Shown here piece after piece: positions 52,594 through 61,095 of a stretch of 64,000 nt of DNA. Every line of letters starts with the position of its first letter. Position 1 is the stretch's first letter. This DNA is from Sva-07 sp963741755 (GTDB lineage Bacteria > Actinomycetota > Acidimicrobiia > Acidimicrobiales > Ilumatobacteraceae). Position numbers and translations under genes: made by a program. The stretch covers positions 1 through 64,000 of the forward strand of contig CAVUJG010000020.1 of NCBI GenBank assembly GCA_963741755.1. Reading direction: 5' to 3'. Under the pieces are notes generated by a model that worked only from the letters and a program-made list of their open reading frames with translations, was not told where the DNA came from and ran no database searches.

Positions 52594-53178
52594 TCAGCCG
52601 CCAGCGGTCGCGACGACGTCGGCCCAGCCGAGGTCGTCGGCGACCCAGAGCGCATCGAACGCAGCGTCGACGCCGTCGTCGAAGCCGAACCGGTTGCGGT
52701 GGTTGTAGCGCCAGCGTTGCTGGTTGACCCGGATGCCGAGGCGTGCCAGTCGCCCCGCACAGTAGGTGTCCCACGCCGCGTTCTGCTCGAGCGTGAGGTC
52801 GATGTCGGGGGGCACGTCGGCGAAGTCCGGTCGGAGCCGATCGCGGGCACGCAACAGGATGCGACCGAACGACTCGCGGGCGTTGTCCGCGCTGAACGAC
52901 ATCGGATGCTGGCGGTCTTCGAGCGCTCCGCTCTCGGCGTGGAGCGTGATCGTGGCGGCCGGTCCGGTGCCGTCGAGTTCCTCGGAGAGCTTGGCCAGGG
53001 GAGTGGTCTCGTCGACGACGACGTGGATCGGGTTGCGGATCTCGCACATCGTCGCCAGTCCGGCGACGAGGTTCGCGATCTCGGTCGCGTCGTACTTGAC
53101 GAAGACGAATTCAGAGGGCGACACCGTCACCTGTCCGGTGGACGGTGCGGTCGAAGTGTCGGTCATCGGTGCCGTCAC
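52594..53178 (-). CDS. Conserved protein of unknown function, third gene of the ferritin-like operon
   Basis: A 194-residue soluble protein with no recognised domain. The first half looks like an alpha/beta domain (FVFVKYDATEIANLVAGLATM, HVVVDETTPLAKL, AATITLHAESGALED). The second half is helical and aromatic (LEQNAAWDTYCAGRLARLG, QQRWRYNHRNRFGFDDG). GTG 53178 overlaps the upstream stop (GTGA), which shows tight coupling with the ferritin-like protein. It may be a partner or maturation factor of that protein; this is inference from order only. Confidence 0.6.
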   Translation of the reverse strand: MTAPMTDTSTAPSTGQVTVSPSEFVFVKYDATEIANLVAGLATMCEIRNPIHVVVDETTPLAKLSEELDGTGPAATITLHAESGALEDRQHPMSFSADNARESFGRILLRARDRLRPDFADVPPDIDLTLEQNAAWDTYCAGRLARLGIRVNQQRWRYNHRNRFGFDDGVDAAFDALWVADDLGWADVVATAGG

Positions 53179-54041
53179 GCCGACGAGCCGGCGCCGACCC
53201 TTTCGCGGTAGGCGAGCACCGCTGCCCGACGTTCGGCGAGCGCCTCGGCGTCCATCTCCGAGATCGTCTTGACTTCGTCGTCGGTGAATCCGGCCAGTTC
53301 ACGGAAGCGCTTGGCAAGGCTGAAGGAACTCTCGGCGCTCTCACCGCGTGCGCCGCCGAAGCTGAACAGCTTGTCGACGACCTGCTGGAACTCGAGTGCC
53401 TTGGTCCGGCGGTCGGGATCGTTGGCGGTCACCTTGCGCAACCAGTCGGAGCCCATCTTCACGTGGGTGACTTCATCGGCGAGCATCCAGTCCTCGCAGA
53501 ACTCGAGATACGGATCGCCGGCGACATCGCCGAACTCCTTCATCTGGGTGAACACGTCGATGGCGAGGCCTTCGAGCGCCCGGTTGACACCCGCGAGACG
53601 AAGGATCGGATCGTTCGAGCACGCCGCTTCGAACAGCACGGTGTTCTCGGCGAACTCGCCGAGCTCGGTGCCCATCCAGTCGGACAGCTTGGCGCTGATC
53701 TCGACGTGGCGGGCCTCGTCCCATGCCTGGCGAGCCATGTCGAGCTTCAGCTCGAAGGGGACGGTGTCGTTGGTGCCGTCGCCAGCGGCGAAGTCGTGGG
53801 CCGTGCGCCCGGCGCCTTCGAGCGCCTGGATCTCGCCGACCATGATCCCGTGCATCAGCCCGCGGGCTGCGTCGGATGCGTCATGGCGTTCCGGGGTGAG
53901 GCGCTTGGAAGCGCCGCGGCTCTTCGCCGACGACTCCTTGAGCTCGATCGCGGTGCGACCGTCCTTCATCCGTTCGGCCATGTTCGTCTGCACGAACCGC
54001 TCGTCACGAGCGAGGTCTTCTACCGGAAAGAACTGACGCAT
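53175..54041 (-). CDS. Ferritin-like (diiron-type) protein, DUF455-like
   Basis: This 288-residue four-helix protein has ligand-like motifs at the usual spacing: GEIQALEGAGRTAHDF, then ARQAWDEARHVEISAKL (ExxH), and EDWMLADEVTHVKMGSDWL (second ExxH). They match the DUF455/ferritin-like superfamily, which includes diiron oxygenases and radical-generating proteins. The ATG at 54041 overlaps the stop of the first ferritin-like gene (ATGA), and the downstream gene overlaps by GTGA. The substrate is not known; binding of two metals is inferred from the motifs. Confidence 0.75.
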   Translation of the reverse strand: MRQFFPVEDLARDERFVQTNMAERMKDGRTAIELKESSAKSRGASKRLTPERHDASDAARGLMHGIMVGEIQALEGAGRTAHDFAAGDGTNDTVPFELKLDMARQAWDEARHVEISAKLSDWMGTELGEFAENTVLFEAACSNDPILRLAGVNRALEGLAIDVFTQMKEFGDVAGDPYLEFCEDWMLADEVTHVKMGSDWLRKVTANDPDRRTKALEFQQVVDKLFSFGGARGESAESSFSLAKRFRELAGFTDDEVKTISEMDAEALAERRAAVLAYRERVGAGSSA

Positions 54042-54712
54042 CAGGCGCCCCCTTCAGTCGTGGTCGTATTCCCCGAGCCGATGCTATCGGGCCCGGTGAT
54101 GCCGCCTGCTGCAACCATCAGCGCTTCGAGTTTGGCCTGATGGTCGGCGGCGCGGCGGACGTGGTCGGGTGTGGTGATCAGCGACTGCAGCAGCATCTCG
54201 CCGTCGCGCCAATCGTCGAACTCGTCCTGCAGGATGAAGTTGATCGAACGGATCGTGGGTGCGTCGGTGATCTCGCTCGTGTTGTTGCGGTGGTACGTGT
54301 ACGCCGCGATGAACCGTGGGATGAGGACCCGGTAGACGCCGACCAGTTTCTCGATGGTCAGCTCGGGCGCCTCGGGTTCGGTCATCGCCTCGATGAAGCG
54401 CTCCATCGCATCGTTGGCCGCGACGGTGAGGCGCTCGGGCTTCATCTCGCGCAGCTCCGGCAGCCGCTTGTGCCAGAGGTCGGCGTGCCAGGCGTGGTGA
54501 TAGCAGTGGGTGCCGAGGCGCATCTTGACGTCGAGTTCGGGCACGGTGGCGACCCAGCCGCCGAGTGCCTCGAACAGCTTCATCTCGGTCCACTTGTAGT
54601 TGCCGACCCGGCGAGCGGTCTCGTCGACGCTGAACGATCCGGGGATGTCGCGGCGGTCCCACGGAGCGAATGGTGGGCGTGCCGTCGACTCGATCTGGCT
54701 CGTGTCCGTCAT
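54041..54712 (-). CDS. Second ferritin-like helical protein, first gene of the operon
   Basis: A protein of about 223 residues, mainly helical, with TEMKLFEALGGW, RLGTHCYHHAWHADLWHKRLPEL, RFIAAYTYHRNN and LQDEFDDWRDGEMLLQSL. The Glu and His positions resemble a ferritin-like bundle but do not give two clean ExxH motifs. It may therefore bind one metal or none. It is first in a three-gene overlapping operon with the diiron-type protein. ATG 54712 is preferred over GTG 54718. A 38-bp palindrome lies 49 bases upstream. Confidence 0.6.
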   Translation of the reverse strand: MTDTSQIESTARPPFAPWDRRDIPGSFSVDETARRVGNYKWTEMKLFEALGGWVATVPELDVKMRLGTHCYHHAWHADLWHKRLPELREMKPERLTVAANDAMERFIEAMTEPEAPELTIEKLVGVYRVLIPRFIAAYTYHRNNTSEITDAPTIRSINFILQDEFDDWRDGEMLLQSLITTPDHVRRAADHQAKLEALMVAAGGITGPDSIGSGNTTTTEGGA

Positions 54713-54760
54713 CTGCACGACGCTAACGAACCTGCCCGCACCCCCTCCGACCGGAGCTGC

Positions 54761-54798
54761 GATGAGCGAGGTGACCGGATACGGCGGTTTGGCTCATC
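54761..54798 (+). repeat. 38-bp palindromic repeat, copy 5
   Basis: GATGAGCGAGGTGACCGG at the start and TTTGGCTCATC at the end, matching copy 3 at 31 or more positions. This is the only single copy seen. It lies between the ferritin-like operon and the end of the UbiB-like gene. Confidence 0.8.
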
Positions 54799-54820
54799 GT
54801 TGCGGGTGTGGCCGGATCGG

Positions 54821-56269
54821 TCAGCGGATGGAGCGGCCGGCAGCCCAGGTGGCTTCGGCGGCGCCGAGGTCGGTGGCGGGTTCGCCGTCGGCGATGTACT
54901 CGAGCAGCATCCCTCGCCACGGGCCCGTCGCCTCGAGCTTGCCGAGGATCGCGCTCACGCCCCACACGACACGGTCGAGGATGACGAAGCTCGGCGGCAT
55001 GTTCAGCTGTTCGATCACCGGGCCGTGCGGGCCCTGCACATCGAAGATCTTGGCGATCGTCTCGCGCATCCAGTCGCGGGTGAACGTGAACTCGTCGGTC
55101 AGGTACGGGATGTACGGGCTCGACACGTAGTCGTACACCAGTGCCGGATCGAGGCCATGGCCGTCGGGGAGGAAGTTCGAGCGGACCATCTCGCGAACCA
55201 GCAATTCCGGGTCGCGTTCGATGATGATCGCGTCGACGGTCGGACGCAGCGTCTCCCACTCGCCTGGCGACCAGCGCTTCACGAGTCCGTAGTCGAGGAA
55301 CGAGACGCTGCCGTCGTGGTGGAACTTGTAGTTGCCGGGATGCGGGTCGCCGTTGAAGATGCCGTGGCGCATGATCGCACCCTGCGCGAACCGCCAGATG
55401 ACCTCACCGGCGCGTTGTTTGGTGGCATACGACTCGGTGGTGCGGAACTGGTCGAACGTCATCCCGTCGATCCACTCGGTGGTCAGCACGCGTCCGCTGC
55501 TCAGCTCGGGCACCAGCTTCGGGATGCGCACCCACGGGTGGCCCTGGAACCGCGACTCGAATTCGGCGAGGTTGCCGGCTTCGATCGAGTAGTCGAGCTC
55601 CTCGCGCATCCGGTCGCGCAGCTCGTCGACGAGTCCCTTCGCGTCGAGGCCCTTGAGCATCATCGAGGAGAACATGGCGTACATCACTTCGGCCGCGTCG
55701 AGGTCGCTCTCGATCGCCTCGTGCACGCCCGGGTACTGCACCTTGACGGCGACATCGCGTCCGTCGTGGGTGACCGCCCGATGGACCTGCCCGATCGACG
55801 CGGCGGCGACCGGCATGTCGGACCAGTCGAGGAACAGCTTCTCCGGCGGCTTGCCGAAGTCGCCCTTGACGACGTTTGCTGCCAAGGTCGGTGCCATCGG
55901 AGCGGCGTCGGCCTGCAGCGTGGCCAGTGCCTCTTGGGCCTCGTCGGGGAGTGCTTCGAAGATGAACGAGATCAGCTGGCCCGCTTTCATCAGCACGCCC
56001 TTCATCTCACCGAGCTCCTTGGCGACGTCCTCCGCCGTTCGGATCGCGAACTGCTCGTCGAGCTGCGCCCGGCGCTCCTCGGCCGAGCCGATCCCGCGCA
56101 CACGTGACACCGCGTAGCGCGCCGAGTTGCGCGCCGAGAGCTTCCACACCCGCGCCGATCGGTTGAACCGGCTGGTGAGCGGCGACTCCTTCGCCTTCTG
56201 CGCTGCGGCTGCGAGTCCGGCAGCGAGCGCCACGATCGATGCGATACCGGCAACCGCTTTGCGTTGCAT
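54821..56269 (-). CDS. ABC1/UbiB/ADCK-family atypical kinase
   Basis: A 482-residue protein with an N-terminal hydrophobic helix (AVAGIASIVALAAGLAAAAQ). It then has the family's KxGQ motif (MKAGQLISF), the alanine-rich loop AAASIGQVHRAVTHDG, VAVKVQYPGV with the ATP lysine, and NGDPHPGNYKF and LDYGLVKRW as catalytic and metal motifs. ADCK/UbiB proteins are linked to quinone or other lipid handling rather than protein phosphorylation. I start at ATG 56269; the longer open frame is a shadow of the gene before it. ATGA overlap couples it to the small DksA-like gene. Confidence 0.9.
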   Translation of the reverse strand: MQRKAVAGIASIVALAAGLAAAAQKAKESPLTSRFNRSARVWKLSARNSARYAVSRVRGIGSAEERRAQLDEQFAIRTAEDVAKELGEMKGVLMKAGQLISFIFEALPDEAQEALATLQADAAPMAPTLAANVVKGDFGKPPEKLFLDWSDMPVAAASIGQVHRAVTHDGRDVAVKVQYPGVHEAIESDLDAAEVMYAMFSSMMLKGLDAKGLVDELRDRMREELDYSIEAGNLAEFESRFQGHPWVRIPKLVPELSSGRVLTTEWIDGMTFDQFRTTESYATKQRAGEVIWRFAQGAIMRHGIFNGDPHPGNYKFHHDGSVSFLDYGLVKRWSPGEWETLRPTVDAIIIERDPELLVREMVRSNFLPDGHGLDPALVYDYVSSPYIPYLTDEFTFTRDWMRETIAKIFDVQGPHGPVIEQLNMPPSFVILDRVVWGVSAILGKLEATGPWRGMLLEYIADGEPATDLGAAEATWAAGRSIR

Positions 56270-56505
56270 CACGCCCGCCGAGCGGTGGGGTCGTCGGCGA
56301 GGACCTGTTCGGGGATCGGCGCGCCGGTCACCTCGTCGGTCCAGTAGGTGCCGTCCGACAGGCGCTCGAGCGCCCGTTCGACACCAGCGAGGTCGCGTTC
56401 GATCGCATCCAGATCGACCGGATCGCCCGCCGGGGCTGCTGGCGTACGAACGGTGTCCGACACCAGATGTACGTCGGGGGTCGGCTCGGCGGCGGAGTCG
56501 GTCAC
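56269..56505 (-). CDS. Small DksA/TraR-like protein without zinc cysteines
   Basis: This 78-residue acidic protein has a helical stretch (DLDAIERDLAGVERALERLSDG), followed by TYWTDEVTGAPIPEQVLADDPTAR. The latter copies the TraR/DksA zinc-finger tail (GTYGxCxxCGxxIPxxRLxAxP) with all cysteines replaced. DksA-like proteins bind the RNA polymerase secondary channel; whether this one does is unknown. Part of its start region is encoded by a dispersed GACACCAGATGTACGTC repeat. It overlaps the ABC1 kinase gene. Confidence 0.6.
   Translation of the reverse strand: MTDSAAEPTPDVHLVSDTVRTPAAPAGDPVDLDAIERDLAGVERALERLSDGTYWTDEVTGAPIPEQVLADDPTARRA
56452..56475. repeat. Partial copy of the TCTGG/CCAGA palindromic repeat
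   Basis: GGTGTC-C-GACACC followed by AGATGTACGTC shares ACCAGATGTACGTC with the terminator arm at 5504-5516. Here it lies inside the coding region of the DksA-like protein, so it is not only a terminator. Confidence 0.5.
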
Positions 56506-56576
56506 GGAGGGCGAGGCTAGTCGCTCGTCGGTGAGGGATCCCGCGGGGACGAGCCCCCTGCAATAGGGTTGGAGCC

Positions 56577-57497
56577 GTGGCCGCAGACCGCCGTCGTCGA
56601 TCTCGGTTGGGCGACCTCCCGCTCGCCGTTGCGATGCTGGCGCCGTCGGCGATCATCCTCGGGGTGTTCGTGCTCTATCCGCTCGGACGAGCGGTGTGGC
56701 TCGGCCAGCAACGGTGCGACAACTTCGGCAACAACTGTGTGTCGCAGGGCTTCGGTCAGTACCTCGACCTGTTCCGCAGCAGCGAGTTCCAGAACGCGCT
56801 CGGCGTCACGATCCGTTTCGCACTGATCACGGCGCCGGCCGGAGTGGTCCTCGGCGTCGGCCTCGCCGTGCTCGCCGACAAATACCTGCGCGGGATCGGA
56901 GCGTTCCGTGCGATCTTCTCGTCCACCGTGGCCACCTCGGTCGCCGTGGCCAGTCTGATGTGGTTGTTCCTTCTGCAACCATCGGTCGGTGCGCTCGCCA
57001 ACGTCGGATGGTTCAACTCGTTGTTCCCGTCGGTGAAGAGTCCCGGCTGGCTGCAGGACCCTGAGACCGCGTTGTGGGCGGTGAGCGCATCGAGCGTGTG
57101 GGCGAACCTCGGCTTCACCTTCATCCTCGTCACCGCCGGACTGCAGTCGATCCCGCGGGACCTCCACGAGGCGGCAGCGGTCGATGGCGCCGGGGGAATC
57201 CGCCGCTTCTGGTCGATCACGGTGCCGATGCTCGGCCCGACCCTGCTGTTCGTCGTGATCGTGTCGACGACCCGTGCATTCCAGGCGTACGGCGAGATCG
57301 ACCTGCTCACCGGCGGAGGTCCGCAGCCCACCAACCCGACCACCACCATCCCGTACTTCATCTACGGACAGAACTCGCCGATCCGCAACGATGTCGGGCT
57401 GCAGGCGGGGGCCGCCGTATTGCTGTTCCTGCTGCTGCTCGTGTTGTCGGGGCTGCAGCTCGCCGGAATCGGACGTCGGGTGCACTATGGCGATTGA
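56577..57497 (+). CDS. ABC transporter permease, glycerol-3-phosphate/sugar type (UgpA-like)
   Basis: A 306-residue membrane protein with six helices, beginning LPLAVAMLAPSAIILGVFVLYPLG, typical of the MalF/UgpA group. The EAA loop that contacts the ATPase reads EAAAVDGAGGIRRFWSITVPMLGP. GTG 56577 is the start. The stop overlaps the ATG of the second permease by 11 bases. Together with the permease and lipoprotein that follow it forms the membrane part of an importer. The ATPase gene is not in the window and may be a shared MsiK/UgpC encoded elsewhere. Confidence 0.92.
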   Translation: MAADRRRRSRLGDLPLAVAMLAPSAIILGVFVLYPLGRAVWLGQQRCDNFGNNCVSQGFGQYLDLFRSSEFQNALGVTIRFALITAPAGVVLGVGLAVLADKYLRGIGAFRAIFSSTVATSVAVASLMWLFLLQPSVGALANVGWFNSLFPSVKSPGWLQDPETALWAVSASSVWANLGFTFILVTAGLQSIPRDLHEAAAVDGAGGIRRFWSITVPMLGPTLLFVVIVSTTRAFQAYGEIDLLTGGGPQPTNPTTTIPYFIYGQNSPIRNDVGLQAGAAVLLFLLLLVLSGLQLAGIGRRVHYGD

Positions 57498-58395
57498 ACT
57501 CACCGACGACCTGACCATGCCGGTCCCGGGAGAATTGGCCCGAGCAGCGCGGCGACGGCGCCCGATGCGGACGTTCGATCAGCCGACCGGCGCCGGCAAG
57601 TTCGGCCGGTATGCGCTGCTGTGTGTCGTGACGTTCCTCGTCGTCTTTCCGATCTACACCACGGTCGTCGCCGCCTTGAAGCCCGGCAGCGAGGTGTTGA
57701 AGAACCCGCTGGTGCCGACCACGGTGACCTTCGACGTGCTGGTCGAGGCATGGAACGAGGGAAATCTCGGGCGCTACCTCTTCAACTCGTTCGTCGTGGC
57801 CACGATCGTCACCGTCGCCCAAGTCGTCACGTCGGTCCTCGCCGCGTACGCCTTTGCGCTCCTCGAGTTCCCCGGCAAACGCGTCGTCTTTCTCGTCTTC
57901 GTGGCGACGTTGCTGGTCCCCGCTGAAGCCACGCTCGTCGTCAATCTCGACACCGTCGACGGCCTCGGTTGGCTCAACACCTACAAGGGGCTGTCGGTTC
58001 CATTCCTCGCGACGGCGTTCGGCATCTTCCTGCTCCGCCAGGTGTTCCTGACGTTGCCGCGCGATTTGCGCGACGCCGCCGCGATCGACGGGGTCGGTCA
58101 CCTCGGCTTCCTGCGTCACGTTGCCGTGCCGCTCGTGCGTCCGACGATCGGCGCGCTCGCACTGTTCAGCTTCCTCGGCACCTGGAACCAGTACCTCTGG
58201 CCGAACCTGGTGATCAACGAGGCCGACATGAACACGGTCCAGAGCGGGCTGCGGCTGCTCAGCCGATCGACGCTCTCCGAACCGAACCTCGTGATGGCCG
58301 GCACGGTGATCGCCGCGATCCCGATCTTCGCCGCGCTCTTCATTTTCCAACGCCAACTCGTCCGCGGCCTCACCGCGGGCGCCGTGAAAGGATGA
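57487..58395 (+). CDS. ABC transporter permease, UgpE/MalG-like
   Basis: A 302-residue protein with an N-terminal cytosolic part of about 40 residues and six helices (YALLCVVTFLVVFPIYTTVVAAL at the first). The EAA loop is DAAAIDGVGHLGFLRHVAVPLVRP and the C-terminal part matches UgpE/MalG. ATG 57487 lies within the end of the upstream permease gene, and the binding-protein gene starts five bases after its stop, a compact operon. The substrate is most likely a sugar, a polyol or glycerol-3-phosphate. Confidence 0.92.
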   Translation: MAIELTDDLTMPVPGELARAARRRRPMRTFDQPTGAGKFGRYALLCVVTFLVVFPIYTTVVAALKPGSEVLKNPLVPTTVTFDVLVEAWNEGNLGRYLFNSFVVATIVTVAQVVTSVLAAYAFALLEFPGKRVVFLVFVATLLVPAEATLVVNLDTVDGLGWLNTYKGLSVPFLATAFGIFLLRQVFLTLPRDLRDAAAIDGVGHLGFLRHVAVPLVRPTIGALALFSFLGTWNQYLWPNLVINEADMNTVQSGLRLLSRSTLSEPNLVMAGTVIAAIPIFAALFIFQRQLVRGLTAGAVKG

Positions 58396-58399
58396 CCTG

Positions 58400-59963
58400 A
58401 TGTCCCCTCGCTTTCACCATCGCTCGATCCGTCGTCGTCCGGTGCTTCGCCTTGCAGCGCTCGGTGTCGCCGCCGCCTCCGTTGCTGCTGCGTGCTCGTC
58501 GGGCGAGTCGGCGCTCGACATCGACAGCGGCGGCCAGGCTGCCACCACCGACGCCCCGGACGCAAGACGCCACCACCGACGCCACCACCGACGCCAGCTC
58601 ACCCGACGCCACCGCCCTGGCGTCGACGACCACCATCGCGCCGTTGGAGCAGTTCCCCGACTGCCCGACCAGCGCGCTCGACGCGGCCGCAGGCCCGGTG
58701 GAGATCACGTTCTGGCACGGCATGAACGACGTGCTCGAAGACTCGCTGATCGAGTTGACCGACGCATACAACGCCAGCCAGGACAAGGTGAAGGTCACGT
58801 TGCAGAACCAGACCGGCTACGACGCGGCGATCGACAAGTACATCCAGTCGAGCCCCGACAGTCGGCCCGACATGATCCAGTTCCCCGAGTACACGCTGCA
58901 GACCTTCGCCCAGTCCGACACGCTGATCCCGGTTGGTGCGTGCATCGAAGACAGCGGCTTCGACACGTCACCGTTTCTCGATCGGGCGCTCGACGCCTAC
59001 ACGTGGCAAGGCGTGCAGTGGGCGATGCCGTTCAACGTGAGCAACCCGGTCCTGTACTACTTGCGACCGAAGTTCGAAGCGGCCGGACTCGATCCGGACG
59101 TCTCGCCGATCACGCTCGAGGAGATGCGCTCGACGTCACAGCAGATCGTCGACAACGATGCCGCAACCTATGGATGGGTACTCGACTCGGGAGCCGACTC
59201 GGGAGGAGGCTGGTTCCTCGAGCAGTGGTTCGCTCGCGGAGGAGTGCTCTACGCCGACAACGACAACGGACGCAGCGCGCCGGCCACCGAGGTGCTGTTC
59301 GACAGCCCTGAGGGCGTCGAAGTGATGACGTTCCTCCAGGACATGATCAACGACGGTCTCGCCGTGTCGATCGGCGACAACGCCAGCGGTCAGGACATCT
59401 TCCTGAAGCTGATCGACCCCGCCGCCGATGGTGCGATGACGATCGGTACCAGCGCATCACTCGGTGGTGTGCTCTCGGCGATCGCAGGCGGACTGGCACC
59501 CGGGTTGACCGATGCCGATGTCGGCGTCGGACCCATGCCGGGCCCGAGCCCTGAACCATCGGTCAACCTGGGCGGCGCGTCGCTGTGGATCGTCGACGGC
59601 AAGGGCGACGAGAAGGCCGCTGCTGCGTGGGACTACATCACCTACCTGATCACGGCCGAGGCCCAGTCGCAGTGGGCGTCGCAGACCGGCTACGTCCCGA
59701 TCCGCAGCGATGCCGTCGACATCGAGCCGTTGGTGAGCACCTATGCCGAGGACCCGAGGTTCCGGGTGGCCTACGACCAGCTGCTCGGTACGCCCGAGGG
59801 TGTGGCGTCGCTGGCTCCCGTGCTGGGGCCCCAGCGAGAGGTGCGCACCGTCACGGCGAACGCAACCGCTGCGATCTTCAACGGCGCCGACGTGGCCGCG
59901 ACACTCGCCGATGCCGCAACCCAAGCCGATTCGCTGATCGCGAGCTACAACCAACGCAACTGA
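58400..59963 (+). CDS. ABC transporter substrate-binding lipoprotein (frameshift near 58560)
   Basis: The N-terminus (RRPVLRLAALGVAAASVAAACSS) is a lipoprotein signal with the lipidated cysteine near residue 33. The frame breaks at about 58556-58568; one base over it continues DATTDATTDASSPDATALAS and the mature solute-binding domain: VEITFWHGMNDVLEDSLIELTDAYNAS, MPFNVSNPVLYYLRPKFEAAG and GGASLWIVDGKGDEKAAAAWDYI. This matches the UgpB-type family 1 binding proteins. About 520 residues in total. It captures the substrate outside the cell for the two permeases just upstream. Confidence 0.9.
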
Positions 59964-59967
59964 GCCC

Positions 59968-60006
59968 AACCCTGCCCGGTCGGAGTCGACCCCGACGGGC
60001 AGGGTT
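59968..60006. terminator. Strong bidirectional terminator hairpin
   Basis: AACCCTGCCC pairs with GGGCAGGGTT, and an inner GTCGG pairs with CCGAC across a one-base bulge: a 15-bp stem between the convergent binding-protein gene and the 60010 gene. Confidence 0.82.
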
Positions 60007-60009
60007 GCG

Positions 60010-60438
60010 TCAGTCGGGGACGAGCGCGTTGATGGCATCGACTGCGGCGTTCGAGAACTCGCCACCGAGCCGAACCGTCGATTCCGCGCCGTTGTCGACG
60101 ATGGCGATCGTGCCGTAGGTGTTCGTCGTGAACAGCAAGGCGAGCAGCCCGATCGGGAACAGTACGATTGCGATCACGATCGTCCAGCCGGAACGGTGAC
60201 GCCACTTGACCTGGAGCACGTCCGCCGACAACCAGTCCACGCTGTGGGCGTTCAACCGGTGCAGTTGACCCGAAACTGCCACCAACCAGGAGCGGCCGTC
60301 GCTCGCCAACCTGATCGTGGTGGAGTCGCCGATGATGACGGTCGATGACGGAGTGGCGAAGCGCTGGGCCACCACGACGATCACCACCGCGACAGCGATC
60401 ACGATCAGGACGATCAGAAGCTCCGGGCCCCCAGGCAT
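60010..60438 (-). CDS. Membrane protein with two helices and a strand-rich domain
   Basis: A 142-residue protein. The first helix (ELLIVLIVIAVAVVIVVVA) is followed by a PH-like or beta segment (TPSSTVIIGDSTTIRLASDGRSWLVAVSG), then a second helix (IVIAIVLFPIGLLALLF) and a short beta tail (TIAIVDNGAESTVRLGG). No family is recognised. I start at ATG 60438 because the first helix follows at once. It is divergent from the cyclophilin gene. Confidence 0.65.
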   Translation of the reverse strand: MPGGPELLIVLIVIAVAVVIVVVAQRFATPSSTVIIGDSTTIRLASDGRSWLVAVSGQLHRLNAHSVDWLSADVLQVKWRHRSGWTIVIAIVLFPIGLLALLFTTNTYGTIAIVDNGAESTVRLGGEFSNAAVDAINALVPD

Positions 60439-60500
60439 TCGTCGTAACGTAGCCGGATCGACGCAGGCGCTCGCACGGGTCACCGATAGCGTCGGGCGCC

Positions 60501-61061
60501 ATGGCTACAGCGTTCCCCCCATTCGATGGTTCGGCTCCCAAGCAGCAGGACTTCAAGGAAGCTCCCGAGATGGGCATCGACCCGTCGAAGCGGTACACGG
60601 CGAAGCTCGACACGAGCCTCGGCGAGATCGTGATCGCCCTCGACGCGCTCAAGGCGCCGAAGACGGTCAACAACTTCGTGTTCCTCGCGCTCAACCACTA
60701 CTACGACGGTGTGATCTTCCACCGGATCATCAGCGGCTTCATGTGCCAGGGCGGCGACCCGACCGGCACGGGCCGTGGTGGCCCCGGCTACCGCTTCGAG
60801 GACGAACTTCCCAAGCCGCGTGAGTACCAGGTCGGCTCGGTCGCCATGGCCAACGCCGGGCCGAACACCAACGGCAGCCAGTTCTTCATCGTGTCCGGTC
60901 CGTCCGGCGTCGGTCTGCCGCCGGCCTACAGCCTGTTCGGCCAGGTCGTGAAGGGCCTCGACATCGTCGATCAGATGCAGAACGTCCCCACGGGTGGTGG
61001 CGACAAGCCGAAGACCGACGTCGTGATCAACGCCGTCGAGATCACCGTCGCCGACGACTGA
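60501..61061 (+). CDS. Peptidyl-prolyl cis-trans isomerase, cyclophilin type
   Basis: A 186-residue cytosolic cyclophilin. Active-site stretches are IFHRIISGFMCQGGDPTGTG (catalytic arginine in FHR) and NTNGSQFFIVSG, with GLPPAYSLFGQVVKGLDIVD later. It speeds proline isomerisation during protein folding. The start ATG 60501 has no strong SD. No signal peptide is present. The next gene starts 34 bases after its stop. Confidence 0.95.
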   Translation: MATAFPPFDGSAPKQQDFKEAPEMGIDPSKRYTAKLDTSLGEIVIALDALKAPKTVNNFVFLALNHYYDGVIFHRIISGFMCQGGDPTGTGRGGPGYRFEDELPKPREYQVGSVAMANAGPNTNGSQFFIVSGPSGVGLPPAYSLFGQVVKGLDIVDQMQNVPTGGGDKPKTDVVINAVEITVADD

Positions 61062-61095
61062 ACCTGGCCTCCGCACAACCGGTACGGTCCCGGCC

